Assembly: GCF_014647975.1 (NCBI RefSeq)
Contig: NZ_BMQF01000018.1
Coordinates: forward strand, 62,001 to 126,000
Origin: Streptomyces fumigatiscleroticus
Lineage (GTDB): Bacteria > Actinomycetota > Actinomycetes > Streptomycetales > Streptomycetaceae
DNA: 64,000 nt
Reading direction: 5' to 3'
How positions within the stretch are numbered: position 1 is the stretch's first letter; each line of letters opens with the position of its first letter. Made by a program: the position numbers and the translations under genes. Positions 1-13,093 of the stretch are shown here, one piece after another. Under the pieces are notes generated by a model. That model saw only the letters and a list, made by a program, of their open reading frames with translations. It did not search any database and was not told where the DNA came from.

Positions 1-422
1 TCGCCGACGTACCAGACGGCGAGCTGGAGCAGCGCGGTCGCCACGACGGCGCCCGCGAGCGTGCCCAGCCACACCCTGCCCTCGTGCCGGGCCCTGGCCA
101 TGCCGTGGCGCGGCGGTCCGGCCGGTTCCGGGGCGCCGGCGAGACGGTGGGCCGCATGGCCGTCGAGCCACTTCACGGTGCGGTGGCCGTGGCCCACGGT
201 GTAGCCGAGGTAGAGCGCGGCCAGGCCGTGGGTCCACTCCGGGTCGGCGCCGTTCTTCAGGTCCAGCGCGGTGACGGCCAGCAGGACGAGCTCCAGCAGC
301 GGCTCGCACAGCAGCAGGGCCAGGCCCGTGCGGGGCATCCGCAGCAGGTAGCGGCAGGCCAGGCCGGCCGCGAGCAGCACCCAGAAACCGATCTCGCAGG
401 CGGCGATCAAGGCGACGATCAC
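1..422 (-). CDS. Integral membrane protein, 3' end cut off by window edge
   Basis: The gene reads leftward from a GTG at 422, and its C-terminus lies beyond the window. A GAGAGGAGCG purine-rich site sits just upstream of the GTG. About 140 residues are visible. The N-terminus opens with a hydrophobic segment (residues 1-23), followed by a second one (about 33-52). A hydrophilic stretch with DPEWTHG and GHGHRTVKWLDGH follows, then another hydrophobic segment near residue 125. This looks like a small multi-pass membrane protein of unknown function that is conserved in streptomycetes. It is divergent from the chiS/chiR pair, with about 150 bp of shared upstream DNA. No enzymatic motif is seen. 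Confidence 0.7.
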   Translation of the reverse strand, partial: MIVALIAACEIGFWVLLAAGLACRYLLRMPRTGLALLLCEPLLELVLLAVTALDLKNGADPEWTHGLAALYLGYTVGHGHRTVKWLDGHAAHRLAGAPEPAGPPRHGMARARHEGRVWLGTLAGAVVATALLQLAVWYVG

Positions 423-575
423 GGTTCGCTCCTCTCGGTCGCCCTTCCCAGGCTCCCGTGCGCGGCGGCCGGGATCGTCGTCGCCGGTGACGAACCCGCG
501 GTACATCGAAGGATGCAGTCCGGGACCGTCCCCAGGGATCAGGCGGAGGCCGTGCCCGCCGTGGAGGATGGGGTC

Positions 576-1766
576 ATGGCCGTACCGCTCCCCCGCCCGC
601 ACCGCTTCGACGTGTACGTGGCGGTCGGCGGGCTGCTCGGCGGGCTGCTGCTGTGGGGGATCGGCCTGGACGTCCGTCCGGCCGACGAGCCCGTCGTGCT
701 GTTCGACGGCGGCCGGCCGCTCCTGGTGCCGCTCGCCGTGACGGCCTGCTGCGAGCTGCTGCGCCGGGCCGCCCCGCGCACCGCCCTGCTGACCGGCACG
801 GCCGCCCTGACCGCGGACACCCTCACCCAGGGCAACCTGGTCACGGTCGTGATGTACACCGACCTGATGTACGCGGCCGTGCTCTACGGCCCGCCCGCCT
901 CGGCCCGCCGCATCCCGTGGATCACCGGACTGCTGACGGTGGCCGCGACGCTGGTGCCGTTCGCGGTGTGGCGGGTGCCGGAGGCGCTGCTGATCGGCGT
1001 GGGCGTGGGCATCGTGGCGTTCGCGCCCGCCTCCACCGGGCTGATCGTCCGCAACCATCGCGACGCCGCGGAGACGGCCCGGCTGCGCGCCGAGCAGACC
1101 GCGCTGCTGGCCGAGGCCGACCGCACCCAGGCGGTGAACGCCGAACGCGCCCGGATGGCCCGGGAGTTGCACGACCTGGTCGCCAACCACCTCTCCGCGA
1201 TCGCCATCCACTCCACGGCGGCCCTGTCCCTGGACGACCCCGCCACCTCCCGGGAGGCCCTGGGCGTGATCCGCGAGAACAGCGTCGCCGGCCTGGCGGA
1301 GATGCGGCGGCTGATCGGCATCCTGCGGGACACCGGCGGAGCGGCCGAGCCCGCCGCCGCACCCACCCTCGACGGCCTCCGGGCCCTGGTCGACGGCGCC
1401 CGTGCCAACGGTCTCGACGTGGGGCTGGAGGCCTCGTACGGCTCCGTGCCCGCCCCCGTCGAGCTGGCCGCGTACCGGATCGTGCAGGAGTCCCTGACCA
1501 ATGCCCTCAAGCATGCGGCGAAGGGGCCGGTCGAGGTGGTGCTGCTCCAGCGCGACGGCGCCCTCGACATCCGCGTGACCAGCCCGTACGGCGACCGGGA
1601 CGCCCCGCGCGCCCCCGGTTCCGGCGCCGGTCTGATCGGCATGCGCGAGCGCGCCGCCCTGCTGCGGGGCACGTTCACCGCCGGGCCGGAGCCCCTCGGG
1701 CACGGAAAGGTCTGGGCGGTGTCCGCCACCCTCCCCCTCGCCGGAGCCGAAGGAGATCCCGCATGA
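576..1766 (+). CDS. chiS: Sensor histidine kinase of the NarL/DesK class, ChiS-type
   Basis: This is a 396-aa membrane histidine kinase. Several hydrophobic helices fill residues 12-155 with no obvious extracellular sensor domain. A HisKA_3 dimerisation box follows (RELHDLVANHLS, phospho-His about residue 199), then a HATPase_c domain with an N-box (SLTNALKHA) and a GAGLIGMRERA G-box. I chose ATG 576 because GGAGG lies 9-10 nt upstream; the reading frame stays open much further upstream. Its stop overlaps the next start (ATGA), so it is translationally coupled to the response regulator. In S. coelicolor the chiS-chiR pair next to chiC is reported to control that chitinase; the same order here supports the name. 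The signal sensed is not visible. Confidence 0.85.
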   Translation: MAVPLPRPHRFDVYVAVGGLLGGLLLWGIGLDVRPADEPVVLFDGGRPLLVPLAVTACCELLRRAAPRTALLTGTAALTADTLTQGNLVTVVMYTDLMYAAVLYGPPASARRIPWITGLLTVAATLVPFAVWRVPEALLIGVGVGIVAFAPASTGLIVRNHRDAAETARLRAEQTALLAEADRTQAVNAERARMARELHDLVANHLSAIAIHSTAALSLDDPATSREALGVIRENSVAGLAEMRRLIGILRDTGGAAEPAAAPTLDGLRALVDGARANGLDVGLEASYGSVPAPVELAAYRIVQESLTNALKHAAKGPVEVVLLQRDGALDIRVTSPYGDRDAPRAPGSGAGLIGMRERAALLRGTFTAGPEPLGHGKVWAVSATLPLAGAEGDPA

Positions 1767-2404
1767 TCCGTGTCGTCGTCGCCGAGGACCAGTCCGCCGT
1801 CCGCGCCGGACTGGTCCTGATCCTGCGCAGCGCGCCCGGCATCGAGGTGGTGGGCGAGGCGGCGGACGGCGAGCGGGCGGTGGCGCTCGCCCGCGAGCTG
1901 CGGCCGGACGTGGTGCTGATGGATGTGCAGATGCCGCGGCTGGACGGGGTGTCGGCGACCCGGCGGGTGGTGGCCGAGGATCTGGCGGACGTCCTGGTGC
2001 TGACCACCTTCGACCTCGACGAGTACGTCTTCGGGGCGCTGCGGGCCGGTGCCGCCGGGTTCCTGCTGAAGAACACGGAGGCGAAGGACCTGATCGCCGC
2101 GGTGCGCACCGTGGCGCGCGGCGAGGGCATCGTCGCCCCGGCCGTCACCCGGCGCCTGATCGCCGAGTTCGCCGCCGGGCCGGCGCGGGAGTCCACGGCC
2201 GACCCGGCGGTGCTGGAGCGGCTCACCCGGCGGGAGCGCGAGGTGCTGTCCTGTCTCGGCGAGGGGCTGTCCAACGCCGGGATCGCCGAGCGGCTGGACA
2301 TGGCCGAGGCGACGGTGAAGACGCATGTCAGCCGGCTGCTGGGCAAGCTGGAGCTGCGCAGCCGGGTCCAAGCGGCGGTACTGGCGCAGGAGTTGGGCGT
2401 CTGA
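1763..2404 (+). CDS. chiR: NarL/FixJ response regulator, ChiR-type
   Basis: This is a 213-aa response regulator. The receiver domain covers residues 1-120, with the acidic pair in VVVAEDQ and the phospho-acceptor Asp54 in LMDVQMP. A LuxR-type helix-turn-helix covers about 150-205 (LTRREREVL ... GIAERLDMAEATVKTHVSRL). The ATG overlaps the kinase stop by 4 bp (ATGA). It lies directly upstream of the chitinase gene, whose promoter carries two direct repeats, so ChiR is the likely activator of chiC. The chiR assignment rests on synteny with S. coelicolor and on family, not on a recognised operator specific for this protein. Confidence 0.88.
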   Translation: MIRVVVAEDQSAVRAGLVLILRSAPGIEVVGEAADGERAVALARELRPDVVLMDVQMPRLDGVSATRRVVAEDLADVLVLTTFDLDEYVFGALRAGAAGFLLKNTEAKDLIAAVRTVARGEGIVAPAVTRRLIAEFAAGPARESTADPAVLERLTRREREVLSCLGEGLSNAGIAERLDMAEATVKTHVSRLLGKLELRSRVQAAVLAQELGV

Positions 2405-2435
2405 CGCGGCCCCCTGGGCCGGGGCGATGGGGCAG

Positions 2436-2468
2436 TGGTCCAGACCTATTGACCTAAGGTCCAGACCT
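2436..2468 (+). promoter_or_regulatory. Chitinase-type direct-repeat operator upstream of chiC
   Basis: GGTCCAGACCT occurs twice (2437-2447 and 2458-2468), 21 bp apart, i.e. two helical turns on one face of the DNA. The first copy extends to TGGTCCAGACCT. Paired 12-bp repeats of this kind in Streptomyces chitinase promoters mediate chitin induction and glucose repression, and the repeat resembles the DasR operator (dre) family. The chiC start is about 75 bp downstream. Confidence 0.8.
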
Positions 2469-2541
2469 TTCTATTCTCGCCGCACTGAGGGCCTGAGGCT
2501 CAGTCATGCCCCCGACAAAACCTCACACAAGGAGGCGCACC

Positions 2542-4368
<1,827 letters not shown>

Positions 4369-4387
4369 GGTCCGTCCGCTCTACGGC

Positions 4388-4423
4388 GAATGCCCTCCCC
4401 CAAGTCCTCGGGGGAGGGCATTC
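4388..4423. terminator. Bidirectional hairpin between chiC and the DUF2550 gene
   Basis: A near-perfect inverted repeat has 14-bp arms at 4388-4401 and 4410-4423 (GAATGCCCTCCCCC and its complement). It lies between the convergent chiC (ends 4368) and the gene ending at 4426, so it can serve both. Confidence 0.8.
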
Positions 4424-4425
4424 CG

Positions 4426-4878
4426 CTACGCCACGTTCACTCTCTGGCCGGGCGGAGCCGCCTCCAGCCACGCCAGAAAACCGGTCAGCGCGTCGTCGCT
4501 CATCGCCAGTTCCAGGCGGGTGCCCCGGTGCAGACAGGCGAGGACGACGGAGTCGGAGAGCAGCGCCAGCTCCTCCTCGCCCTCGGGCAGCCGGCGGCCG
4601 GCCACCTCGATCGCGGAACGCTCCAGGATGCGGCGCGGGCGGGGTGAGTAGGAGAAGACGCGGTACCACTCGACGCGGTCGCCGTTGTAGCGGGCCACTC
4701 CGTAGGCCCAGCCCTTGCCGCTGGTGTCCCCCTCCGCGGGGGCGTCCCAGCGCAGGGAGCAGTCGAAGGTGCCGCCCGAGCGCTGGATGAGCCTGCGGCG
4801 CAGGCCGAAGACGAACAGTCCCACCACCACGAGGGCGACGACGATTCCGCACACAGTCAGAGCGAGGACCATCGGCAC
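4426..4878 (-). CDS. DUF2550 family membrane-anchored protein
   Basis: This is a 150-aa protein with one N-terminal transmembrane helix (about residues 4-25, MVLALTVCGIVVALVVVGLF). A soluble domain follows with conserved features of the actinobacterial DUF2550 family (GTFDCSLRW, GWAYGVARY, WYRVFSYSPRP). GTG 4878 has AGGAGG about 5 nt upstream; an ATG two codons later is also possible. It lies immediately downstream of the atp operon, a placement I recall as conserved in Streptomyces, but the strong hairpin after atpC argues for separate transcription. Its function is unknown. Confidence 0.85.
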   Translation of the reverse strand: MPMVLALTVCGIVVALVVVGLFVFGLRRRLIQRSGGTFDCSLRWDAPAEGDTSGKGWAYGVARYNGDRVEWYRVFSYSPRPRRILERSAIEVAGRRLPEGEEELALLSDSVVLACLHRGTRLELAMSDDALTGFLAWLEAAPPGQRVNVA

Positions 4879-4928
4879 CGACCTCCTCGTCTCCTAGGTA
4901 ACGGAACGGACAACACACCCACATCTGC

Positions 4929-4977
4929 CTCAGCCGCGGCAGGGACCCGGAAGGCTCCGGTCCCAGCCGCGGCTGAG
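4929..4977 (-). terminator. Long hairpin terminating the atp operon
   Basis: Outer arms CTCAGCCGCGGC (4929-4940) and its complement (4966-4977) enclose a second stem (GGGACC 4942-4947 / GGTCCC 4959-4964). It starts 26 bp after the atpC stop. Such long GC stems without a strong U-tract are usual in Streptomyces. Confidence 0.8.
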
Positions 4978-5002
4978 TGGCGTCATCGCACGGCGCTCTG
5001 GG

Positions 5003-5377
5003 TCAGCGCGCCGCCGCCGCACGCAGTCGGACGTCCGCGCGGCGCTCCGCGGAGGCGTCGGCCTCCGACTTCGCGCGCTCGAGCGCCCGCTCCGCACGCT
5101 GGACATCGATCTCGTCCGACAGCTCGGCGATCTCGGCCAGCAGCGACAGCTTGTTGTCCGCGAACGAGATGAAACCGCCGTGCACCGCGGCGACGACCGT
5201 TCCACCTTCACTCGTACGGATGGTCACCGGGCCCGACTCCAGCACACCGAGCAGCGGCTGGTGACCGGGCATGACGCCGATGTCGCCCGACGTGGTGCGC
5301 GCGACGACCAGGGTGGCCTCGCCGGACCAGACCTCTCGGTCGGCCGCGACCAGCGCGACGTGCAGCTCAGCAGCCAA
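5003..5377 (-). CDS. atpC: F1Fo ATP synthase epsilon subunit
   Basis: This 124-aa protein is the epsilon subunit of the F1 central stalk, which links gamma rotation to the c-ring and inhibits ATP hydrolysis. The N-terminal beta-sandwich shows the family pattern (ATLVVARTTSGDIGVMPGHQPLLGVL and VVAAVHGGFISFADNKLSLLAEIAE). A C-terminal helical hairpin rich in Arg, Ala and Glu follows (residues 90-124). It is the last gene of the operon, separated from atpD by 110 bp that contain a 13-bp-stem hairpin. Confidence 0.97.
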   Translation of the reverse strand: MAAELHVALVAADREVWSGEATLVVARTTSGDIGVMPGHQPLLGVLESGPVTIRTSEGGTVVAAVHGGFISFADNKLSLLAEIAELSDEIDVQRAERALERAKSEADASAERRADVRLRAAAAR

Positions 5378-5443
5378 GGGTGGCTCCTCGGGTCACCACC
5401 CGGCGGGACAGCCGGGTGTTGGTTACAAGTCTAGTGGGCGTGA

Positions 5444-5474
5444 GTGAGGGGGCGGGGCGCGCCCGCCCCCTCAC
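5444..5474 (-). other. Perfect hairpin in the atpD-atpC gap
   Basis: Perfect 13-bp arms lie at 5444-5456 (GTGAGGGGGCGGG) and 5462-5474, with a 5-nt loop, 14 bp after the atpD stop. It may be an internal attenuator or an RNA-processing/stabilising stem that lowers atpC output relative to atpD. That role is inference. Confidence 0.55.
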
Positions 5475-5487
5475 ACGAGCGCGAGGC

Positions 5488-7841
<2,354 letters not shown>

Positions 7842-7862
7842 GAGTCAGGTCCCTTCCTTACG

Positions 7863-9452
7863 TCACTTGGCGGCGGACGAAGCGTCCTCGCCGAGCAGCT
7901 TGCCGTCCGAGGTCTCGAACTGCTTCTTGAACTCCGCGATCGCGTCGCCGACGGCCTGGAGGGTGTCGTCGGACATCTTGCCGCCCTCGCGGATGGAGGT
8001 CATGAGGCCCTGCTCCTTGCGGTGCAGGTACTCCAGCAGCTCCTTCTCGAAGCGGCGGATGTCGGCGACCGGCACGTCGTCCATCCGGCCGGTGGTGCCG
8101 GCCCACACGGAGACGACCTGGTCCTCGGTGGACATCGGCTGGTACTGGTCCTGCTTCAGCAGCTCGACCATGCGCTGACCGCGCTCCAGCTGGGCCTTGG
8201 AGGCGGCGTCCAGGTCGGAACCGAAGGCGGCGAACGCCTCCAGCTCACGGAACTGGGCGAGGTCGACGCGGAGGCGGCCGGAGACCTGCTTCATCGCCTT
8301 GTGCTGGGCGGAACCACCGACGCGGGAGACGGAGATACCGACGTTCAGCGCGGGACGCTGACCGGCGTTGAACAGGTCCGACTCCAGGAAGCACTGGCCG
8401 TCGGTGATGGAGATGACGTTGGTCGGGATGAACGCCGAGACGTCGTTGGCCTTGGTCTCGACGATCGGCAGACCGGTCATCGAGCCCTTGCCCATCTCGT
8501 CGGAGAGCTTCGCGCAGCGCTCCAGCAGACGGGAGTGCAGGTAGAAGACGTCACCCGGGTAGGCCTCGCGGCCCGGCGGGCGGCGCAGCAGCAGGGAGAC
8601 GGCACGGTAGGCGTCGGCCTGCTTCGACAGGTCGTCGAAGATGATCAGGACGTGCTTGCCCTGGTACATCCAGTGCTGGCCGATGGCGGAACCGGTGTAC
8701 GGCGCCAGGTACTTGAAGCCGGCCGGGTCGGACGCCGGGGCGGCGACGATGGTCGTGTACTCCAGCGCGCCGTTCTCCTCCAGCGCGCGGCGGACCGACG
8801 CGATGGTGGAGCCCTTCTGGCCGATGGCGACGTAGATGCAGCGGACCTGCTTGTTCACGTCGCCAGAGCGCCAGTTGTCGCGCTGGTTGATGATGGTGTC
8901 GACGGCCAGGGCGGTCTTGCCGGTCTGGCGGTCACCGATGATCAGCTGGCGCTGGCCGCGGCCGATCGGGGTCATGGCGTCGACGGCCTTGTAGCCCGTC
9001 TCCATCGGCTCGTGCACCGACTTGCGCTGCATGACCGTGGGGGCCTGAAGTTCGAGGGCGCGGCGGCCCTCGGTCTCGATCTCGCCGAGGCCGTCGATCG
9101 GGTTGCCGAGCGGGTCGACGACGCGGCCGAGGTAGCCCTCGCCCACGGCGACCGACAGGACCTCGCCGGTGCGGGTGACCGGCTGGCCCTCCTCGATGCC
9201 GCTGAACTCGCCGAGGACGATGGCACCGATCTCGCGCTCCTCGAGGTTGAGGGCGAGGCCGAGGGTGCCGTCCTCGAACTTCAGCAGTTCGTTGGCCATG
9301 GCCGAGGGCAGACCCTCGACCTTCGCGATGCCGTCGCCGGCAAGGGTGACCGTACCGACCTCCTCGCGCGAGGCCGCGTCCGGCTGGTACGACTGGACGA
9401 AGTTCTCCAGCGCGTCCCGGATCTCCTCCGGCCGGATCGTGAGCTCCGCCAT
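7863..9452 (-). CDS. atpA: F1Fo ATP synthase alpha subunit
   Basis: This 529-aa non-catalytic nucleotide-binding subunit carries the P-loop [10 protein letters not shown], the alpha-type motif [11 protein letters not shown] and the C-terminal helical domain. The start is ATG 9452 ([15 protein letters not shown]), the universal family N-terminus; an open frame continues to 9539 but is not needed. About 150 bp separate it from atpH. Confidence 0.97.
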   Translation of the reverse strand: MAELTIRPEEIRDALENFVQSYQPDAASREEVGTVTLAGDGIAKVEGLPSAMANELLKFEDGTLGLALNLEEREIGAIVLGEFSGIEEGQPVTRTGEVLSVAVGEGYLGRVVDPLGNPIDGLGEIETEGRRALELQAPTVMQRKSVHEPMETGYKAVDAMTPIGRGQRQLIIGDRQTGKTALAVDTIINQRDNWRSGDVNKQVRCIYVAIGQKGSTIASVRRALEENGALEYTTIVAAPASDPAGFKYLAPYTGSAIGQHWMYQGKHVLIIFDDLSKQADAYRAVSLLLRRPPGREAYPGDVFYLHSRLLERCAKLSDEMGKGSMTGLPIVETKANDVSAFIPTNVISITDGQCFLESDLFNAGQRPALNVGISVSRVGGSAQHKAMKQVSGRLRVDLAQFRELEAFAAFGSDLDAASKAQLERGQRMVELLKQDQYQPMSTEDQVVSVWAGTTGRMDDVPVADIRRFEKELLEYLHRKEQGLMTSIREGGKMSDDTLQAVGDAIAEFKKQFETSDGKLLGEDASSAAK

Positions 9453-9601
9453 CTGGGTTCCCTGCTCTCCTTGTTGGGCCCGAAGTTTCACTTGGGGGGT
9501 GGTAGGGACTCCCCCCAATAAGAGGTGAATCCTCTGCACGGCCCAACCAGGGCCGTCGTAAGTACGTACTGCGTTGTGGTGCGGTGGCCGACCGCGGACC
9601 G

Positions 9602-10423
9602 CTAGCTCGCCAGACGGCGGCCGGCGTCCTCGATGCGGTCCGCGATGGAGCCGTTGATGACCTCGTCGCCGACCTGTACCCGGATCCCGCCGAGGACCTC
9701 GGGGTCCACGTCGAGGTTGAGGTGCATCGCGCGGCCGTAGAGCTTGGCCAGGGCGGCGCCCAGGCGCTGCTTCTGCGGGTCGCTCAGCGGCACCGCCGAG
9801 GTGACGACGGCGACCATGCGGTCCCGGCGTTCGGCGGCGAGCTTGGACAGGGACTCCAGTCCCGACTCCAGGCTACGTCCCCGCGCCGCGGTCACCAGTC
9901 GCGTCACCAGACGCTCGGTGGTCACATGCGCCCGGCCGCCGAGCAGGCTGCGCAGCAGCTCGCCCTTGGCCGTGCCGGTGGCCTTGCGGTCGGTCAGCGC
10001 GGCCCGCAGCTCCGTGTTGGAGGAGACGATCCTGCCGAACCGGAACAGCTCGTCCTCGACGTCGTCGAGCGCGCCCGCCTGCTGCGCGCCGGTGAGGTCG
10101 GCGATGTCCGCCAGCTCCTCCAGTGCGTCCACCAGGTCGCGCGACTGCGACCAGCGGGACCGGACCAGACCGGCCACCAGGTCGGCGGTCGGGCCGCTGA
10201 CCTGGCCGCCGAGCAGCCGCTGGGCCAGCTGGGCCTTGGCCTCACCGGCCTGCGCCGGGTCGGTGAGGACCCGACGCAGCGACACCTCGCGGTCGAGCAG
10301 CGCGGTGACGGCGGCCAGCTCGTCGGCGAGCTGCGCCGCGTCCACGGAGGTCGAGTCCGTCAGCGCGTCGAGACGCTCACGTGCGGCGGCCAGGGCCTCG
10401 CGGCTCGCTCCGTGCGCTGTCAT
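9602..10423 (-). CDS. atpH: F1Fo ATP synthase delta subunit
   Basis: This 273-aa peripheral-stalk subunit joins the top of F1 to subunit b. It is about 90 residues longer than the roughly 180-aa enterobacterial protein, as is usual in actinobacteria. The C-terminus carries the OSCP signature ([30 protein letters not shown]). Its start overlaps the atpF stop by 4 bp (ATGA), giving coupled translation. Confidence 0.96.
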   Translation of the reverse strand: MTAHGASREALAAARERLDALTDSTSVDAAQLADELAAVTALLDREVSLRRVLTDPAQAGEAKAQLAQRLLGGQVSGPTADLVAGLVRSRWSQSRDLVDALEELADIADLTGAQQAGALDDVEDELFRFGRIVSSNTELRAALTDRKATGTAKGELLRSLLGGRAHVTTERLVTRLVTAARGRSLESGLESLSKLAAERRDRMVAVVTSAVPLSDPQKQRLGAALAKLYGRAMHLNLDVDPEVLGGIRVQVGDEVINGSIADRIEDAGRRLAS

Positions 10424-10971
10424 CGAGTCGCCTCGGCCTTCTCCTCGAGCTCGTCGAGGAAGCGGTCGATCACGCGGCTCTGCCGGGCGTGGTCCTCGAG
10501 GGACTCGCCGACGAGCTTGCCGGCCAGCTCCGTGGCGAGCTTGCCGACGTCCTGGCGCAGCGCGGACGCGGCGGCCTTGCGGTCGGCCTCGATCTGGGCG
10601 TGACCGGCGGCGATGATCTCCTCACGCTGCCGCTGGCCCTCCGCGCGCATCTCGGCGATGAGCGTGGCGCCCTGCTCCTGCGCCTCCTGGCGCAGGCGCG
10701 CGGCCTCGTGCCGGGCCTCGGCGAGCTGGGCCTTGTACTGCTCGAGGACGCTCTGGGCCTCGGTCTGCGCGGCCTCGGCCTTCTCGATACCGCCCTCGAT
10801 GGCCTCGCGACGCTCTTCCAGAACCTTGTTGATGTTCGGGAGCAGCTTCTTGGCGAGGAAGCCGAAGACGATGACGAAGGCGATCAGGCCGATGACGAGC
10901 TCCGGCCACGGCGGAATGAGGGGATTCTCCTTCTCACCCTCAGCCGCCAGGAGTACCAGGGCGGGTGTCAC
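10420..10971 (-). CDS. atpF: F1Fo ATP synthase b subunit
   Basis: This 183-aa subunit has one transmembrane helix (about residues 22-45, PWPELVIGLIAFVIVFGFLA). A long charged amphipathic helix rich in Glu, Ala, Arg and Gln follows and forms the stator stalk. It dimerises and binds delta. It lies 42 bp downstream of atpE and overlaps atpH. Confidence 0.96.
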   Translation of the reverse strand: MTPALVLLAAEGEKENPLIPPWPELVIGLIAFVIVFGFLAKKLLPNINKVLEERREAIEGGIEKAEAAQTEAQSVLEQYKAQLAEARHEAARLRQEAQEQGATLIAEMRAEGQRQREEIIAAGHAQIEADRKAAASALRQDVGKLATELAGKLVGESLEDHARQSRVIDRFLDELEEKAEATR

Positions 10972-11013
10972 ATCAGTGCCTTTCGTCGAAAGGGTCGGTC
11001 TCGAAGGTTCGTC

Positions 11014-11256
<243 letters not shown>

Positions 11257-11313
11257 TTACGGACCGGTGGGGGTTGGCCACCGGACGGCTATGGGGATGC
11301 GGAGCGGGCCGGC

Positions 11314-12144
11314 TCAGTGGTGCTCGGCGAGCGCGCCCTGAATGTAGGAGCAGGTCAGCAGGACGAAGACATACGCCTGGACGGCCTGGATGAAGAGCTC
11401 GAAGGCGGTCATGACGATCGTCATCACGAACGAGACACCGGAGTAGGCGATGCCGACGCCGTTGAGCATGTACCAGCTGGCGATGGTGAACAGCACCAGC
11501 AGCGTGTGGCCGGCGAACATGTTCGCGAAGAGCCGGACGGCGTGGGTGAACGGGCGGACGATCAGGTTCGAGAAGAACTCGATGGTCATCGCCAGCGGGA
11601 GCACCGCACCGAGGGACTTGTCGTAGCCCGTGACGTTCTTGAAGAAGCCGACGAAGCCGTGGCGCTTGAAGGTCAGCGAGACCCACAGGATGTAGACGAT
11701 CGCGGCCAGGACCATCGGGTAGGCGATGATCGAGGTCACCGGGAACTGGGCGACCGGGATGACCGACCAGAGGTTCATCATCCAGACGAAGAAGAACAGG
11801 GAGACGACGAGCGGAACGTACTTCTCGCCCTCCCTCTTGCCGATGGTCTCGTAGACCACGCCGCGGCGGATGAAGTCGTAGCCGGCCTCGGCGACCATCT
11901 GGAGCTTGCCCGGGACGACCTTCGGGCGGGCGAAGGCGGCCCAGAAGAACCCGACGACGATGACCGAGCCGAGCAGCGCCAGCAGCATCGGCTTGTTGAA
12001 GTAGAAGCCGTTGCCGTCCGCGTTGCCCCAGAGCGGCTCGAACAGGAACGAGTGCAGGCCCGGAGAGACTTTGTCGAAGCCACACCCGTCGAAGAGGTGG
12101 CAGTCGGTCTCGAAGGCGAGCACCTGCGTCGGGTCAGCACTCAC
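11314..12144 (-). CDS. atpB: F1Fo ATP synthase a subunit
   Basis: This 276-aa polytopic subunit forms the proton half-channels. The essential Arg is in AVRLFANMFAGHTLL. I chose GTG 12144 because AAGGAG lies 6 nt upstream; an in-frame ATG five codons earlier (12159) is the alternative but overlaps that ribosome-binding site. The gene lies third from last in transcriptional terms, between atpI and atpE on the minus strand. Confidence 0.95.
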   Translation of the reverse strand: MSADPTQVLAFETDCHLFDGCGFDKVSPGLHSFLFEPLWGNADGNGFYFNKPMLLALLGSVIVVGFFWAAFARPKVVPGKLQMVAEAGYDFIRRGVVYETIGKREGEKYVPLVVSLFFFVWMMNLWSVIPVAQFPVTSIIAYPMVLAAIVYILWVSLTFKRHGFVGFFKNVTGYDKSLGAVLPLAMTIEFFSNLIVRPFTHAVRLFANMFAGHTLLVLFTIASWYMLNGVGIAYSGVSFVMTIVMTAFELFIQAVQAYVFVLLTCSYIQGALAEHH

Positions 12145-12369
12145 CGCGGGCTCCTTCATCGTGGCGCATGGGTACGGCAACCTCGTTGTGTCGGCGCGGC
12201 GCGCTGCCGCGGTTCGGCACGGGACTGGTGTTACGGATGTGGGGGCGGCTTGGGGGCATCTCGCCTCGCGATTGAGCAGGCGTCAGCTCAGATGCCCGCG
12301 CCCGCGATGCCGCAGTTGGCACCGGACGATAGCAGGATCTCTCATGCGCCTTTATCCCGGCCCTACCCC

Positions 12370-12804
12370 TCACGACGAGCGGCCCGTCTTTTCGGGCTTT
12401 TCGCCCGTCGATTCGGGTTCGACGTAGAGGATCTTGGACTTCATGTGGGCCCGCGTCTGGGCGGCGATCCAGGCCAGGGTGGAGACGACCAGAGTGATCG
12501 CGAAAGCCTTCGGGTTGAACAGCGTCGTGTTCTTGAACGCGGCCATGAAGATGAACAGCAGAAGAATCTGCGCCGCGTACAGCATCAGGCCCATCGCCTG
12601 GAAGAGGTGCGGAAGCGATTTGGCGGTGCGCTGCAGAACGTAGAGACCGATCCCCATGAAAAGGACGACCACCAGCGTCGCGACGATCGCCCCGATCGCA
12701 CCCTTGCCGCCGGCCACCACGCCACTGACGACGGCGGCGATGGCGCCGACGGCAGCTGTGGGCACAGCGGCCTTGAGCAGGATCCGGACGTCGTTGGACG
12801 GCAT
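12370..12804 (-). CDS. atpI: ATP synthase-associated membrane protein AtpI
   Basis: This 144-aa protein has four predicted hydrophobic segments (about residues 11-28, 33-53, 68-87 and 96-115). It occupies the atpI position at the head of the operon. AtpI proteins are poorly conserved and help c-ring assembly or ion supply. ATG 12804 has GGAG 8 nt upstream; a GTG eight codons earlier (12828) is also open. No gene lies in the 289 bp upstream, which probably hold the operon promoter, but I could not fix -35/-10 boxes with confidence. Confidence 0.85.
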   Translation of the reverse strand: MPSNDVRILLKAAVPTAAVGAIAAVVSGVVAGGKGAIGAIVATLVVVLFMGIGLYVLQRTAKSLPHLFQAMGLMLYAAQILLLFIFMAAFKNTTLFNPKAFAITLVVSTLAWIAAQTRAHMKSKILYVEPESTGEKPEKTGRSS

Positions 12805-13093
12805 GGCGGCAACTCCGCTTTTTTTCACAGGGGGCAGGGTGTCGTCATGGACGAGCGTAGTCCCGGGCTGAGTGGGGCCTCACAGCCAAGGGACCGTCGC
12901 ACTACGGTCCTTCGGCTCTATCCGGGGTTCTCGTGAACGGTATCACAAACTATTTGATGAGGTCTTTACCTGGTGGGTGTGCTTGCCGTCACACATGAGA
13001 GTGACAGTGCGCGTCTGTGCAGAAACACGGCCGACTTGTCTGATATTGCGGAGCTTTGCTCCCCCACGAGTTGGCAATGCTCTAGTCAGATTC

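Noticed and set aside
84-575. Open frame extending the ChiS kinase 160 residues upstream
   Set aside because: It overlaps the divergent membrane gene, is low-complexity, and ATG 576 has a clear GGAGG; the extension has no family resemblance.
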